64,000 bases of DNA from Flaviflagellibacter rhizophilus (GCF_033898525.1 NZ_JAXAFJ010000001.1:620001-684000), one strand, 5' to 3'. Positions 8,657 to 17,675 are shown, numbered from the stretch's first letter. The notes: a model not told the origin generated them from the sequence alone. Translations and numbers: made by a program.

Positions 8657-9700
8657 CTGCCTAAGACCCGAGGGCACATAATCGTACTCGTTGCGATAAA
8701 CCTCCTCCTGCTCGCGGCCGGCGCTGCCATCTCGGGCGGCTCCTTCCTGTCGATCTTCAACCTGCAGTCCATGGCCAACCAGTTGCCGGAGATCGGCCTG
8801 CTCGCCATCGGCGTCATGCTGGCCATGTGCGCGGGCAATGGCGGCATCGACCTGTCCGGGATCTCGCTGGCCAATCTGTCGGGCGTCCTCTCCGCGGTTG
8901 TGGTGGCGGGGATGTTCTCCAGCGTCGAGAACGAATTCGCGTTCTCCGTGGCGTTCATCGCGGGTGCCGTGCTCATCGGACTGGCAGGCGGCGTCATCAA
9001 CGGCGTGCTGATCTCGAAGCTCGGCATCACCCCCATCCTCTGCACGCTCGGCACGCAGATGGCCTTTACCGGCCTCGCCGTCGTGGTGTCCGCAGGCCGC
9101 GCCGTGACGGTGGGTAGCCCGGAACCGCTGTCCAGCATCGGCAACGGCTATATTCTCGAGCTGCCGATCAGCTTCCTGATCTACATCGCAGCCGCGCTGC
9201 TCATCGCCGCCGTGCTGCGCTACACGCGCTTCGGCTTTTGGCTGATGCTGATGGGCACCAATCCCAAGGCCGCGGAATATGCCGGCTTCCCGACCGACCG
9301 CGTGGTGATCGCCACCTACGCCATCAGCGGCACCTTGTCGGGCCTTGCCGGCGTCATCATCGCCGCCCGCAACGTCAACGTGAAATGGGATTACGGCACG
9401 TCCTACCTGCTCATCGCCATCCTGATCGCGGTGATGGCCGGCGTGCGCCCCGAAGGCGGCTACGGCCGCGTCGCCAATGTCGTGCTTGCCGCCATCGCCC
9501 TGCAGCTGTTGTCCAGCATGCTGAACTTCGGCGGCCTCTCGAACTTCGTGCGTGACTTCGCCTGGGGCGCGCTGCTGCTCGCCTTCCTCGCTGTCGCGCG
9601 GTTTGACCTCATCGGCTTTGCCTTCCGGGGCAGTGGCCAACAGGCCGCCCTGGCGCGCGCACCCCGCGCGGCAGGCGAAGGCAGCAACATCAAGCAATAA
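8657..9700 (+). CDS. ribose-type ABC transporter permease, probable CTG start
   Basis: Membrane permease of the RbsC family, 347 residues if begun at CTG 8657. The first ATG in frame (8771) would drop the whole first transmembrane helix (HIIVLVAINLLLLAAG) and lacks a ribosome site. The frame has no ATG, GTG or TTG between the stop at 8642 and 8771, while a perfect GGAGG at 8647-8651 lies five bases before the CTG. Typical RbsC features follow: GGIDLSGISLANLSG, the cytoplasmic MGTNPKAAEYAGF loop, and several further helices. It is the first gene of the transporter operon, opposite lacI. Confidence 0.82.
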   Translation: MPKTRGHIIVLVAINLLLLAAGAAISGGSFLSIFNLQSMANQLPEIGLLAIGVMLAMCAGNGGIDLSGISLANLSGVLSAVVVAGMFSSVENEFAFSVAFIAGAVLIGLAGGVINGVLISKLGITPILCTLGTQMAFTGLAVVVSAGRAVTVGSPEPLSSIGNGYILELPISFLIYIAAALLIAAVLRYTRFGFWLMLMGTNPKAAEYAGFPTDRVVIATYAISGTLSGLAGVIIAARNVNVKWDYGTSYLLIAILIAVMAGVRPEGGYGRVANVVLAAIALQLLSSMLNFGGLSNFVRDFAWGALLLAFLAVARFDLIGFAFRGSGQQAALARAPRAAGEGSNIKQ

Positions 9701-9714
9701 CAATGGAGGACGTT

Positions 9715-10725
9715 ATGGGAGTGAAAGCCAGGATTCTCGCCGGCTCCGTGATCGCCGCGGTGGTCGCGGCAGGCTCCGTCGGTTCGCTGATGGCGCAGGA
9801 GAAAAAGCCCGTCATCGCCACGGTCGTGAAGATCTCGGGCATTCCGTGGTTCGCCCGCATGAATGTCGGCGTGCAGGAATACCAGCAGAAGAACCCCGAC
9901 GTGGTGGCCAGCCAGAGCGGCCCTGCGACGGCGGACGCTGCCCAGCAGCTCCAGATCGTGCAGGATCTCATCGCCAAGGGCGTCGACGCTCTTGCCGTGG
10001 TGCCCATGGACCCGCAGGTCCTCGAAGGCACGCTGAAGCGCGCCATGGACCGTGGAATCGTCGTGGTGACGCATGAGGCCGACAACCAGGTCAACACGCA
10101 GGCCGATGTCGAAGCCTTCAACAACGACGACTACGGCACGGCGCTGAACGAGCGTCTCGCCGAATGCATGGGCAAGTCCGGCAAGTGGACGACCTTCGTC
10201 GGCTCGCTCGGCAGCCGCACGCATCTGCAGTGGGTGGGGGCGGGCGAGAAGAATGCCGCGAAATACGCGGACATGCAGCTCGTGGACAAGAACAACGAGT
10301 CGTTCGACGACGCCAACGCCACCTACGAGAAGGCCAAGGAAATCCTGCGCAAGCACCCCGACATCAAGGGCTTCCAGACCTCGGCCGGCAATGACGTGCT
10401 GGGCGTCGGCCGTGCCATCGACGAGGCTGGCCTCTCCGGCAAGGTGTGCCTGGTGGGCACCGGACTGCCGAACCCCTCGGCCGACCTCCTGGAATCCGGC
10501 GCCATCACCGCCATCGGCTTCTGGGACCCGAAGAATGCGGGCATGGCCATGAACGCGGTTGCCCGTCTTCTCGTCGAGAAGAAGCAGGTGACCGACGGCA
10601 TGGATCTCGGCGTCGATGGCTACAACAAGGTCACCGTCACCAAGGGTGCCGGCAAGGGCCTGCTGGTGGTCGGCAACGGAATGGTTCTGGCCGACAAGTC
10701 CAACTACAAGGAACGCCTGTTCTAA
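9715..10725 (+). CDS. sugar ABC transporter substrate-binding protein
   Basis: Periplasmic binding protein of the ribose/galactose (Peripla_BP_4) class, 336 residues. The ATG at 9715 is chosen over 9703 because GGAGG at 9705-9709 lies five bases upstream. Residues 1-27 are a signal peptide ending Ala-Gln. The mature part shows the two-lobe Rossmann pattern with IATVVKISGIPWFARMN, DLIAKGVDALAVVPMD and GFQTSAGNDVLGVGRAIDEAG. It delivers an unknown sugar, probably a small ketose or polyol given the downstream kinases, to the permeases encoded on both sides. Confidence 0.9.
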   Translation: MGVKARILAGSVIAAVVAAGSVGSLMAQEKKPVIATVVKISGIPWFARMNVGVQEYQQKNPDVVASQSGPATADAAQQLQIVQDLIAKGVDALAVVPMDPQVLEGTLKRAMDRGIVVVTHEADNQVNTQADVEAFNNDDYGTALNERLAECMGKSGKWTTFVGSLGSRTHLQWVGAGEKNAAKYADMQLVDKNNESFDDANATYEKAKEILRKHPDIKGFQTSAGNDVLGVGRAIDEAGLSGKVCLVGTGLPNPSADLLESGAITAIGFWDPKNAGMAMNAVARLLVEKKQVTDGMDLGVDGYNKVTVTKGAGKGLLVVGNGMVLADKSNYKERLF

Positions 10726-10739
10726 TCGCAGGCCTTTCG

Positions 10740-10769
10740 CGCCGGGGCTTCCTCACCGAGGCCCCGGCG
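10740..10769 (+). other. stable hairpin between binding-protein and ATPase genes
   Basis: CGCCGGGGC (10740-10748) pairs perfectly with GCCCCGGCG (10761-10769) over a 12-base loop. No T-run follows. Such intercistronic stems usually protect the upstream mRNA and give more binding protein than ATPase. Confidence 0.65.
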
Positions 10770-10810
10770 TTCTGCCTTAGCGGCCAGATCATCCAGACAG
10801 GTACGGACCT

Positions 10811-12379
10811 TTGCAGGCGCCAGAGAACGCAGGCGGCGCGAGCCGCTTCCTAGTTATGCGGAACATCCACAAGCGCTTCGGCGGCGTGCACGCGCTGCGC
10901 GGCGTGGATCTTTCGCTCGAGCTCGGGGAGGCCTACCACCTCCTCGGCGAGAACGGCTGCGGCAAGAGCACCGTCATCAAGATCATGTCGGGCGCGCATG
11001 CTCCCGACGAGGGCGAGATCGTGCTCGACGGCAAGAGCTACAGCTCGCTGACGCCGATCCAGGCCCTCAGTGCCGGCATCGAGACGGTCTACCAGGATCT
11101 CTCGCTCCTCCCCAACCTGACGGTCGCTGAGAACGTCGCACTCAGCGAGCAACTGGTCTCCAGCAAGGGCCGCCTGGCGCGCATGCTGAACGGCGCGCGG
11201 CTGCGCGAGACGGCGGCGAAGGCGCTCGACATGGTGGGCCTGCCCTCGGACCGCGCCTTCCTTGCGACCGTCGTGTCCGACCTGCCGCTCGCCCAGCGCC
11301 AGCTGGTGGCGATCGCCCGCGCGGTCGCAACGCGCGCCAAGCTCGTCATCATGGACGAGCCGACCACATCCCTCACCCGGCGCGAAGTGGACAACCTCAT
11401 CTCCGTGGTCGCGCGCCTGCGCTCGGAGAACGTGGCCGTCCTCTTCGTCACGCATAAGCTGGACGAGTGCTACCGCATCGGCGGAAACGCCGTCGTGTTC
11501 CGCGACGGCGAATGCGTCGCACAGGGGCCGCTGGAAGGCTTCACCAAGCGCCAGCTCTCCGAGCTGATGACCGGCCATGCCATCGATTCCGAGCGCTACC
11601 GCACGGGCAGGCCGGGTACGGAGGAGCTGTTCAGCACCAGCGATCTCGGCGCTGGATCGGCCTTCCGCGGCATCACGCTGTCGATCCGCAAGGGCGAGGT
11701 GCTCGGCATCACGGGTCTGGCGGATTCCGGCCGCAACGAGCTTGCGCTGGCAATCGCCGGAGTTGCGCCAGCACGAACCGGCACCCTGCGCATCGATGGC
11801 ACCGACACGGCGATCCACACCCCGGCCGACGCCATCCATGCCGGCATCGGCTATGTGCCGGAAGACCGGCTGGCGGAAGGCCTGTTCCTCGACAAGTCCA
11901 TCCTCGACAACGAGATCGCCCTCGTTGTCCGCCAGCTCAGCAACAGCGCCGGCGTGCTGGACAAGACGGCGGGAGCGAGGCTCGCGGGCAAGCTGGCCGA
12001 GGACATGCGCCTCAACACGCGCGATCTCGATCTGCCGGTGGGCTCTCTTTCCGGCGGCAACCAGCAGCGCGTCCTCATCGGCCGCTCGCTCGGCAACGCG
12101 CCGAAGCTGCTCGTGCTCCATGGACCGACGGTCGGCGTCGACGTGGGATCGAAGGACACCATCTACCGCGCCATCCAGAAGCTGGCCGACGGGGGCATGG
12201 GCCTCCTGATCATCAGCGACGACCTGCCCGAACTGCTCCAGAACTGCGACCGCATCCTCGTCATGAACGGCGGACGGCTGGTCGCGGAATTCAACGCCGA
12301 GACAGCCGACGAAGACGCGCTGTACCAGGCCATGCTTACGCCGACGGCGAGGATTTCCGATGAGCGTATCGCGTCCTGA
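10811..12379 (+). CDS. sugar ABC transporter ATPase (two nucleotide-binding domains)
   Basis: RbsA-type duplicated ATPase of 522 residues, starting at TTG 10811 (an ATG at 10856 is the alternative, with no good ribosome site). Domain 1 has Walker A GENGCGKST (about residues 49-57), a divergent signature LPLAQRQL and Walker B LVIMDEPTTS. Domain 2 has a degenerate Walker A (GLADSGRNE), normal for this family, a good signature LSGGNQQRV and a Walker B that reads LLVLHGPTVGVDVG. The usual Asp-Glu is therefore replaced by His-Gly. Domain 2 is probably catalytically dead and only domain 1 turns over ATP. Confidence 0.9.
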   Translation: MQAPENAGGASRFLVMRNIHKRFGGVHALRGVDLSLELGEAYHLLGENGCGKSTVIKIMSGAHAPDEGEIVLDGKSYSSLTPIQALSAGIETVYQDLSLLPNLTVAENVALSEQLVSSKGRLARMLNGARLRETAAKALDMVGLPSDRAFLATVVSDLPLAQRQLVAIARAVATRAKLVIMDEPTTSLTRREVDNLISVVARLRSENVAVLFVTHKLDECYRIGGNAVVFRDGECVAQGPLEGFTKRQLSELMTGHAIDSERYRTGRPGTEELFSTSDLGAGSAFRGITLSIRKGEVLGITGLADSGRNELALAIAGVAPARTGTLRIDGTDTAIHTPADAIHAGIGYVPEDRLAEGLFLDKSILDNEIALVVRQLSNSAGVLDKTAGARLAGKLAEDMRLNTRDLDLPVGSLSGGNQQRVLIGRSLGNAPKLLVLHGPTVGVDVGSKDTIYRAIQKLADGGMGLLIISDDLPELLQNCDRILVMNGGRLVAEFNAETADEDALYQAMLTPTARISDERIAS

Positions 12380-13394
12380 AGAACTGCGGGAGAGCCCGCA
12401 GGGATCGCGAGCGTTCAGCCTCGGCAGCCTGATCCGCCGCCGGCCGGAACTTGTCACGCTCGCTATCCTCATCGTCATCTGCATCGCCGTCGCCGTCGCG
12501 AACCCGGCTTTCCTGCAGCCATCGACGCTGATCGATATCGGCCGTGCCAGCGTGGTCATGGGGCTGTTCGCGCTGGGCGTGTTCGTGATCCTGGCTGCCG
12601 GCGGCATCGACGTGTCGTTCACCGCCATCGCGGCGCTGACGATGTATTCGACTACGCTGCTGGTGCAGAACTACGCGCCGGAGCTGCCCATCCTGCTTGT
12701 GATCCTTGCCGCGACTTTGGGCGGCGTGGTGCTGGGCGTGATCAACGGCCTGCTCGTCAACATTCTGCGCGTGCCGTCGCTGATCGTGACCATCGGCACG
12801 CAATACCTGTTTCGTGGCGCGTTGCTGTCCTTCATCGGCACGGTGTGGATCATGTCCATCCCCACCCAGATGGGCGCTTTCGGGCGGATGCCGCTGCTGC
12901 AGTTCGAGACGGCCAACCGCGCCGTCATCACGCTGCCGGTCTACTTCCTGGTTCTGCCGGTGGCCGCCTTGCTGACGTGGTGGATCCTGAACCACACCCT
13001 GATGGGCCGGGCCATCTTCGCGGTCGGCGGCAATGCCGATGTGGCCCAGCGCCTGGGCTACAGCCTGCGCACCGTGCACCTGTTCGTGTTCGGCTATGCC
13101 GGCGCGCTGGCCGGCCTGGCGGGCATCATCCACGTCTCGGCCAACCGCCTCGCCAACCCATTCGACCTCGTCGGCACCGAGATCAACGTCATCGCGGCCG
13201 TCGTGCTCGGCGGCGCGCGCATCACCGGCGGCACGGGATCGGTCATCGGGACGATCCTGGGCGTGCTGCTGATCGTGGTGGTCAACAGCGTGCTCGTGCT
13301 CGTCGGCATTCCCAGCACCTGGCAGCGCCTGGTCGTGGGCAGCTTCATCCTGCTGGCCGCCGCCTTCTTCGTCATGCGCGGCCGCCGCGCCTAG
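12360..13394 (+). CDS. ribose-type ABC transporter permease 2
   Basis: Second RbsC-family permease, 344 residues. It starts 20 bases inside the end of the ATPase gene, with GAGG seven bases before the ATG. Hydrophobic helices and the family motifs AAGGIDVSFTAIAAL, FAVGGNADVAQRLGY and LGGARITGGTGSVIGTILG are present. A second, different permease suggests a heterodimeric membrane pore with the CTG-started permease. Confidence 0.9.
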   Translation: MSVSRPEELRESPQGSRAFSLGSLIRRRPELVTLAILIVICIAVAVANPAFLQPSTLIDIGRASVVMGLFALGVFVILAAGGIDVSFTAIAALTMYSTTLLVQNYAPELPILLVILAATLGGVVLGVINGLLVNILRVPSLIVTIGTQYLFRGALLSFIGTVWIMSIPTQMGAFGRMPLLQFETANRAVITLPVYFLVLPVAALLTWWILNHTLMGRAIFAVGGNADVAQRLGYSLRTVHLFVFGYAGALAGLAGIIHVSANRLANPFDLVGTEINVIAAVVLGGARITGGTGSVIGTILGVLLIVVVNSVLVLVGIPSTWQRLVVGSFILLAAAFFVMRGRRA

Positions 13395-13420
13395 AATTCC
13401 AACTTCGAGGAAACCCAACC

Positions 13421-14425
13421 ATGAAGAAGTTCCTGAACGAGACCGAGAACTTCGTCGACGAGATGCTGGACGGGATCTATCTCGCGCATCCCCGGCAGCT
13501 CACCTACGTCAACGACGACAAGCGCTGCATGGTCGTGACCAACCGCAAAAGCGGCAAGGTCGGCATCACCACCGGCGGCGGCTCCGGCCATCTGCCGCTG
13601 TTCCTGGGCTATGTCGGTGACGGCATGCTGGACGGCGCGGCGGTCGGCGGCGTGTTCCAGTCGCCCAGCGCCGAGCAGATGTACGAGGTCACCAAGGCCG
13701 TCGATCAGGGAGCCGGCGTGCTCTACATCTACGGCAACTATTCCGGCGACATCATCAATTTCGACATGGCCGCCGAGCTGGCGGACTTCGACGGCATCAA
13801 GGTCCGGCAGGTCGTCGGCAATGACGACGTGGCCTCCTCCGTCGTCGGCGAGGAGCACAAGCGCCGCGGCGTGGCTGGCATCTTCTTCGTCTACAAGGCG
13901 GCCGGGGCTGCAGCAGCAGAAGGTCTCGACCTCGATGAGGTGACGCGCCTCGCCGACAAGGCCCGCCTGCGCACCCGCACCATGGGCGTCGCGCTCTCCA
14001 GCTGCATCGTGCCCGAGATCGGCCATGCCACCTTCTCCATCGGCGAGGATGAGATGGAGATCGGCATGGGCATCCATGGCGAGAACGGCATCAGCCGCAA
14101 GAAACTGGCGCCCGCCGATGCGGTCGTGGACGAGATGATGGAGCGCATCTTCGCCGAACAAGACTACAAGAGCGGCGACGAGGTGGCGGTGCTGGTCAAC
14201 GGCCTCGGCGGCACGCCGAAGGAAGAGCTGTACATCCTGTTCCGCCGGGTGTCGCAGCTGTTCACCGAGCGCGGCGTCACCGCCAAGCATGTGTGGGTGG
14301 GCGAATACGCCACCTCCATGGAGATGGCGGGTGCGTCCATTTCCGTGCTGCATCTCGACGAGGAGCTGGACCGGCTGATCGCCTCTCCGGCCAACACCCC
14401 ATTCTTCTGCCACACCAAGATCTGA
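13421..14425 (+). CDS. dhaK: dihydroxyacetone kinase-like subunit DhaK
   Basis: 334-residue substrate-binding subunit of a Dha-type kinase. The substrate-binding elements are present: GGGSGH (52-57), Asp110 in NYSGD and His219 in GIHGE, the residue that forms the covalent hemiaminal with the ketone in characterised DhaK. GAGGAAA lies 8 bases before the ATG. It is followed after 9 bases by dhaL. No PTS DhaM gene is visible, so the pair probably uses ATP. In a ribose-type transporter operon the substrate may be a tetrulose or another ketose rather than dihydroxyacetone. Confidence 0.9.
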   Translation: MKKFLNETENFVDEMLDGIYLAHPRQLTYVNDDKRCMVVTNRKSGKVGITTGGGSGHLPLFLGYVGDGMLDGAAVGGVFQSPSAEQMYEVTKAVDQGAGVLYIYGNYSGDIINFDMAAELADFDGIKVRQVVGNDDVASSVVGEEHKRRGVAGIFFVYKAAGAAAAEGLDLDEVTRLADKARLRTRTMGVALSSCIVPEIGHATFSIGEDEMEIGMGIHGENGISRKKLAPADAVVDEMMERIFAEQDYKSGDEVAVLVNGLGGTPKEELYILFRRVSQLFTERGVTAKHVWVGEYATSMEMAGASISVLHLDEELDRLIASPANTPFFCHTKI

Positions 14426-14434
14426 CGGGCCGTC

Positions 14435-15088
14435 ATGGACGCGATTTCCAGCAATGACCTCCCGGCCCTGTTCGACGCGCTGCGCCGGACATTCGCCGAG
14501 CAGCGCGAATTCCTGATCGCGCTGGACGGCAAGGTCGGGGACAGCGATCTCGGCATCACGATGAGCAAGGCCTTCGCGGCGGCGCACGAGACGGTTCGGG
14601 CGTTGGAAGCCGGCACGCCGGCGGCGCGCCAGTTCAAGGCCGCCGGCATGGCCATGGCCAAGGCCGCGCCGTCGACCATGGGCACCCTGACCGCGACCGG
14701 CTTCCTGCGCGGCAGCCAGACCTTGGAGGGCAAGGAAGAGATCGGCGTGGCCGAACTCGCCGCCTTCTGGCGTGCCTACTTCAACGGCGTGGCAGAGCGC
14801 GGCAAGGCAAAGGTGGGCGACAAGACGCTGCTCGACGTGCTGGACCCCATCGCGAACTCGATGGAAGCCTCCGCCGCATCGGGCGCCTCGCTGACGGAGG
14901 CGCTTGCGGCCGCAAGCCAGGAGGCTGACGAGGCGCTGGAGCGCACCAAGACCATGATTGCCCAGCACGGCAAGGCCGCAGCCTTCCAGGAGAAGTCCAT
15001 GGGCCTTCAGGATGCCGGCGCCACGGTGGGCGTGCTGATCATCCAGACCATGCGCGACTTCGTGTCCGGGACGACCGGCGCAGCCTGA
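14435..15088 (+). CDS. dhaL: dihydroxyacetone kinase-like subunit DhaL
   Basis: 217-residue nucleotide-binding subunit, an all-helical barrel, partner of the preceding DhaK. The magnesium-binding aspartates are present (Asp31, Asp36, Asp38 in LDGKVGDSDLG). The His that normally follows (GDGDHG) is Leu39, a variation that may mark a subfamily with a different substrate or nucleotide handling. It is the last gene of the operon and converges with the PfkB kinase gene after a 14-base gap. Confidence 0.88.
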   Translation: MDAISSNDLPALFDALRRTFAEQREFLIALDGKVGDSDLGITMSKAFAAAHETVRALEAGTPAARQFKAAGMAMAKAAPSTMGTLTATGFLRGSQTLEGKEEIGVAELAAFWRAYFNGVAERGKAKVGDKTLLDVLDPIANSMEASAASGASLTEALAAASQEADEALERTKTMIAQHGKAAAFQEKSMGLQDAGATVGVLIIQTMRDFVSGTTGAA

Positions 15089-15102
15089 GAGCGCCTCCGG
15101 TC

Positions 15103-16035
15103 TCAGGCCGTGCCGACCTCGCGCCGCCACGGTGGATCCGCACCGGGGCGGCTGCACGTAACAGCGGCGCACCGGGCGGCGAAGCGCAGCGCGCGATGAA
15201 GATCGTTCTCGCCGATGGTCTTCAGGGCTGAACGGTCGAGGGCACCGAGATCGCGCAGCGCGACGAGCATCGCGCCCTGAAAGCTGTCTCCGGCTCCAAT
15301 CGTATCGGCAATGTTCAGGTGTGAGGCTTCGACTTCGACGATCAGGCCGGAGCGCTGCCAGGCGCTCACGCCTTTCTTGCCGCGCGTGATCACCACGAGG
15401 CTGGCGCCCTCCCCGATCAGCCGTGCCGCCACATCGGACTGCTCCGCCCCCGGAAAAAGGAAGCCGCAGTCCACGTCCGACATCCGCACGATGTCCGCGC
15501 GACGGGTGAACCGGGCCATGCACGCGGCATAGGCCTCGCGATTGCGGATGAGCGCTGGCCGGCAGTTCGGGTCGAAGTGGATGACGGTCCGCCCGTGTGC
15601 CTCCTCCACGAGGGCCAACGTCTCCGAGGACGAGGGTTCGTTGATCAGCGTGGTGGAGCCGACATGCAGCGCGTCCACCGCTTCGAAGGGGATGGAGCCC
15701 ACACTCCACGTCCAGCGCCGCGCGGCCGAGCTTTCATCGTGAAACGCGTAGTGCGGTTCGCCCTCCACCACCCGTACGAAGGCAAGCGTCGTCTGGTCAT
15801 CGCTGCGCGCCGCATGCCGCAGGTCGACACCCGACGCCGTCGCATGATCCGCGATCATCCGGCCGAACATGTCCGTGGACAGTCCGCCCAGGAAGCCGGC
15901 CGGCGCCCCGAGCCGCGCCATGGCGACCGCCACGTTGAGACACGAACCGCCGACCGCCGGCACCAGGGCGTCCTGGCCGTCCGACGCCTTTGCCGGCATG
16001 AAGTCGATCAATGCATCGCCGCAGCTGAGCAGCAT
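15103..16035 (-). CDS. PfkB family carbohydrate kinase
   Basis: Ribokinase-fold sugar kinase of 310 residues. The N-terminal GGSCLNVAVAMARLG and GLSTDMFGRM segments bind sugar, and the anion hole plus catalytic base lie in DTIGAGDSF (GAGD at 247-250). Its ATG overlaps the stop of the FGGY kinase gene as TGATG, so translation is coupled. It probably phosphorylates the sugar or an intermediate after import; fructokinase-like specificity is possible but not provable here. Confidence 0.87.
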   Translation of the reverse strand: MLLSCGDALIDFMPAKASDGQDALVPAVGGSCLNVAVAMARLGAPAGFLGGLSTDMFGRMIADHATASGVDLRHAARSDDQTTLAFVRVVEGEPHYAFHDESSAARRWTWSVGSIPFEAVDALHVGSTTLINEPSSSETLALVEEAHGRTVIHFDPNCRPALIRNREAYAACMARFTRRADIVRMSDVDCGFLFPGAEQSDVAARLIGEGASLVVITRGKKGVSAWQRSGLIVEVEASHLNIADTIGAGDSFQGAMLVALRDLGALDRSALKTIGENDLHRALRFAARCAAVTCSRPGADPPWRREVGTA

Positions 16036-17675
16036 CAGGCGCGCGCTGCCGTGGACATGATCGACCGGCTCTCACGGTCCAGCCCCTGCATGAGCACGTG
16101 CACCCGCCGCTTGGCCGCGTGGAAGGCGGCGATCTCCGGTCCGGCCGGCGTGACGACTTCGCCCAGCCCTGACATGGCGCTCATGGCATCTGGCAGGCCT
16201 GAATGCGCACCCGCGGCCACCGCGCCCAGCATGGCGGCGCCCAGCGTCACGGGCTCTGCTGTCGATGGCAGCGCGACGGCAAGCCCGGTGGCGTCGGCGA
16301 TGATGTGGCGCACAAGACGGCTCCGGCTTGCGCCACCGCTGATGACGATGGTTCGGCTCTCGATGCCCTGCTCGTGCATCACATCGACCACTTCAGCCAG
16401 TCCATAGGCCAGGCCGCACATTCCGGCGACGAACAGGCGCTCCAAATCCTCGACACCGTCACCCAGATCGAGTCCGGCGATGACCGCCCGCGCGCCCGGA
16501 TCGGCATGGGGCGAGCGATTGCCGAGGAATTCCGGCAGGACGTGCAGGTCCTGCGCGAGACGGGCCGCCTGCGACGGATCGGCCACCCGGGCGAGCACCC
16601 GCCGTTCCAGATGCTCCAGCAGGCCCAGCCCCGCCGCTTCCGCCGCGGCGGCGGCTTCCGAATGAGCGGGATGGCAGCGCATCAGATGGTCGATGCCCGC
16701 GCCGGAGGCTGACTGACCGCCCTCGTTCAGCCAGACGCCCGGAAGCATGGCCGAGAAATACGGCCCCCACACACCCGGCACGAAGCGGGGATCGGCCGTG
16801 CTGGCCATGATGCAGGCCGAGGTTCCCATGATGTAGGCGATGCGGCCCTCCAGCGGCGCAGCACCGTCCTCTCCGCGCGCGCCGACCGTGCCCACGCCGC
16901 CGGCATGCGCATCGATCAGCGAGGCACCCACCGCCGTGCCCGGCCGAAGGCCAAGCTCCGCAGCGGCATCCGTCGTCAGGCCTTGGCCGAGAGCGGTGCC
17001 GGGCTTCACGACATCCGCGCCGATCCGGGCATGGCCGTCATCGTTCAGGTCAGCCAGCCCGATGCGCTCGAAGAAGGACGGACTCCAGCGCCCCTCATGC
17101 GCGAGATAGGTCCATTTGCAGGTGACGGTGCAGGTGGAGCGAGCGGTGCTGCCGGTGGCGCGGTATGTCAGGAAATCGGCCAGATCGAAGAAGTGTGCGG
17201 CGGCGTTGAAGGTGCCGGGCAGGTTCTCCTTCAGCCAGAGCAGCTTCGGCATCTGCATCTCGGGCGAAATCGTGCCGCCGACATAACGCAGCACCTCGTC
17301 CCCGGTGGCGTTGATGCGCTCGGCCTCCCCGATCGCCCGGTGGTCCATCCACACGATGATGTTCCGCGAGGCGTCGCCGTGCGAACCTACCGGGAGCGGC
17401 CGATCCCCCGACCCGAGAACCACCAGAGAGCACGTGGCGTCGAAGCCGATGCCGGCGACCGTCTCCGCCTCAACTCCGGATGCTGCCATGGCTTCACGCA
17501 CGCAGCGGACGCAGGCGTTCCAGATGTCGTCGGAGGATTGCTCCACCACGTCGCCCGGCTCATGCCAGATGCGGATGGCGTGGCGTGCGCTCGCCAGCAG
17601 TTGCCCGTCCGCGTCGAAGACGCCGGCCCTCGCGCTGCTCGTCCCGACATCCACACCGATGAAAACCTGCCGCAT
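16035..17675 (-). CDS. FGGY-family pentulose kinase (ribulokinase-like)
   Basis: 546-residue kinase of the FGGY (actin/hexokinase-fold) family. The phosphate-1 loop GVDVGTSSARAGVFD is at residues ~8-22, followed by WMDHRA (about residue 110), LIDAHAGGVG in the second domain and GGASRSRLVRHIIAD near residue 450. Length and these segments resemble D-ribulokinase/AraB-type enzymes. GAGAGGA is the ribosome site. It forms a two-gene operon with the PfkB kinase and converges on dhaKL, giving three sugar kinases in one locus. Confidence 0.87.
   Translation of the reverse strand: MRQVFIGVDVGTSSARAGVFDADGQLLASARHAIRIWHEPGDVVEQSSDDIWNACVRCVREAMAASGVEAETVAGIGFDATCSLVVLGSGDRPLPVGSHGDASRNIIVWMDHRAIGEAERINATGDEVLRYVGGTISPEMQMPKLLWLKENLPGTFNAAAHFFDLADFLTYRATGSTARSTCTVTCKWTYLAHEGRWSPSFFERIGLADLNDDGHARIGADVVKPGTALGQGLTTDAAAELGLRPGTAVGASLIDAHAGGVGTVGARGEDGAAPLEGRIAYIMGTSACIMASTADPRFVPGVWGPYFSAMLPGVWLNEGGQSASGAGIDHLMRCHPAHSEAAAAAEAAGLGLLEHLERRVLARVADPSQAARLAQDLHVLPEFLGNRSPHADPGARAVIAGLDLGDGVEDLERLFVAGMCGLAYGLAEVVDVMHEQGIESRTIVISGGASRSRLVRHIIADATGLAVALPSTAEPVTLGAAMLGAVAAGAHSGLPDAMSAMSGLGEVVTPAGPEIAAFHAAKRRVHVLMQGLDRESRSIMSTAARA

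Noticed and set aside
8771..9700. The ATG at 8771 as the permease start
   Set aside because: It removes the first membrane helix and has no ribosome site, whereas GGAGG plus CTG at 8657 fits.
13391..15709. 772-residue open frame on the minus strand over dhaK, dhaL and part of the PfkB gene
   Set aside because: It runs antisense to DhaK and DhaL, whose catalytic motifs are intact. Its own sequence is rich in Gly, Arg, Ala and His with no domain, which is typical of GC-rich shadow frames. Other long antisense frames were dropped for the same reason: 75-1496 (-), 21491-23788 (+), 25664-27706 (+), 43284-46049 (+), 47709-49487 (-), 53075-55774 (+).
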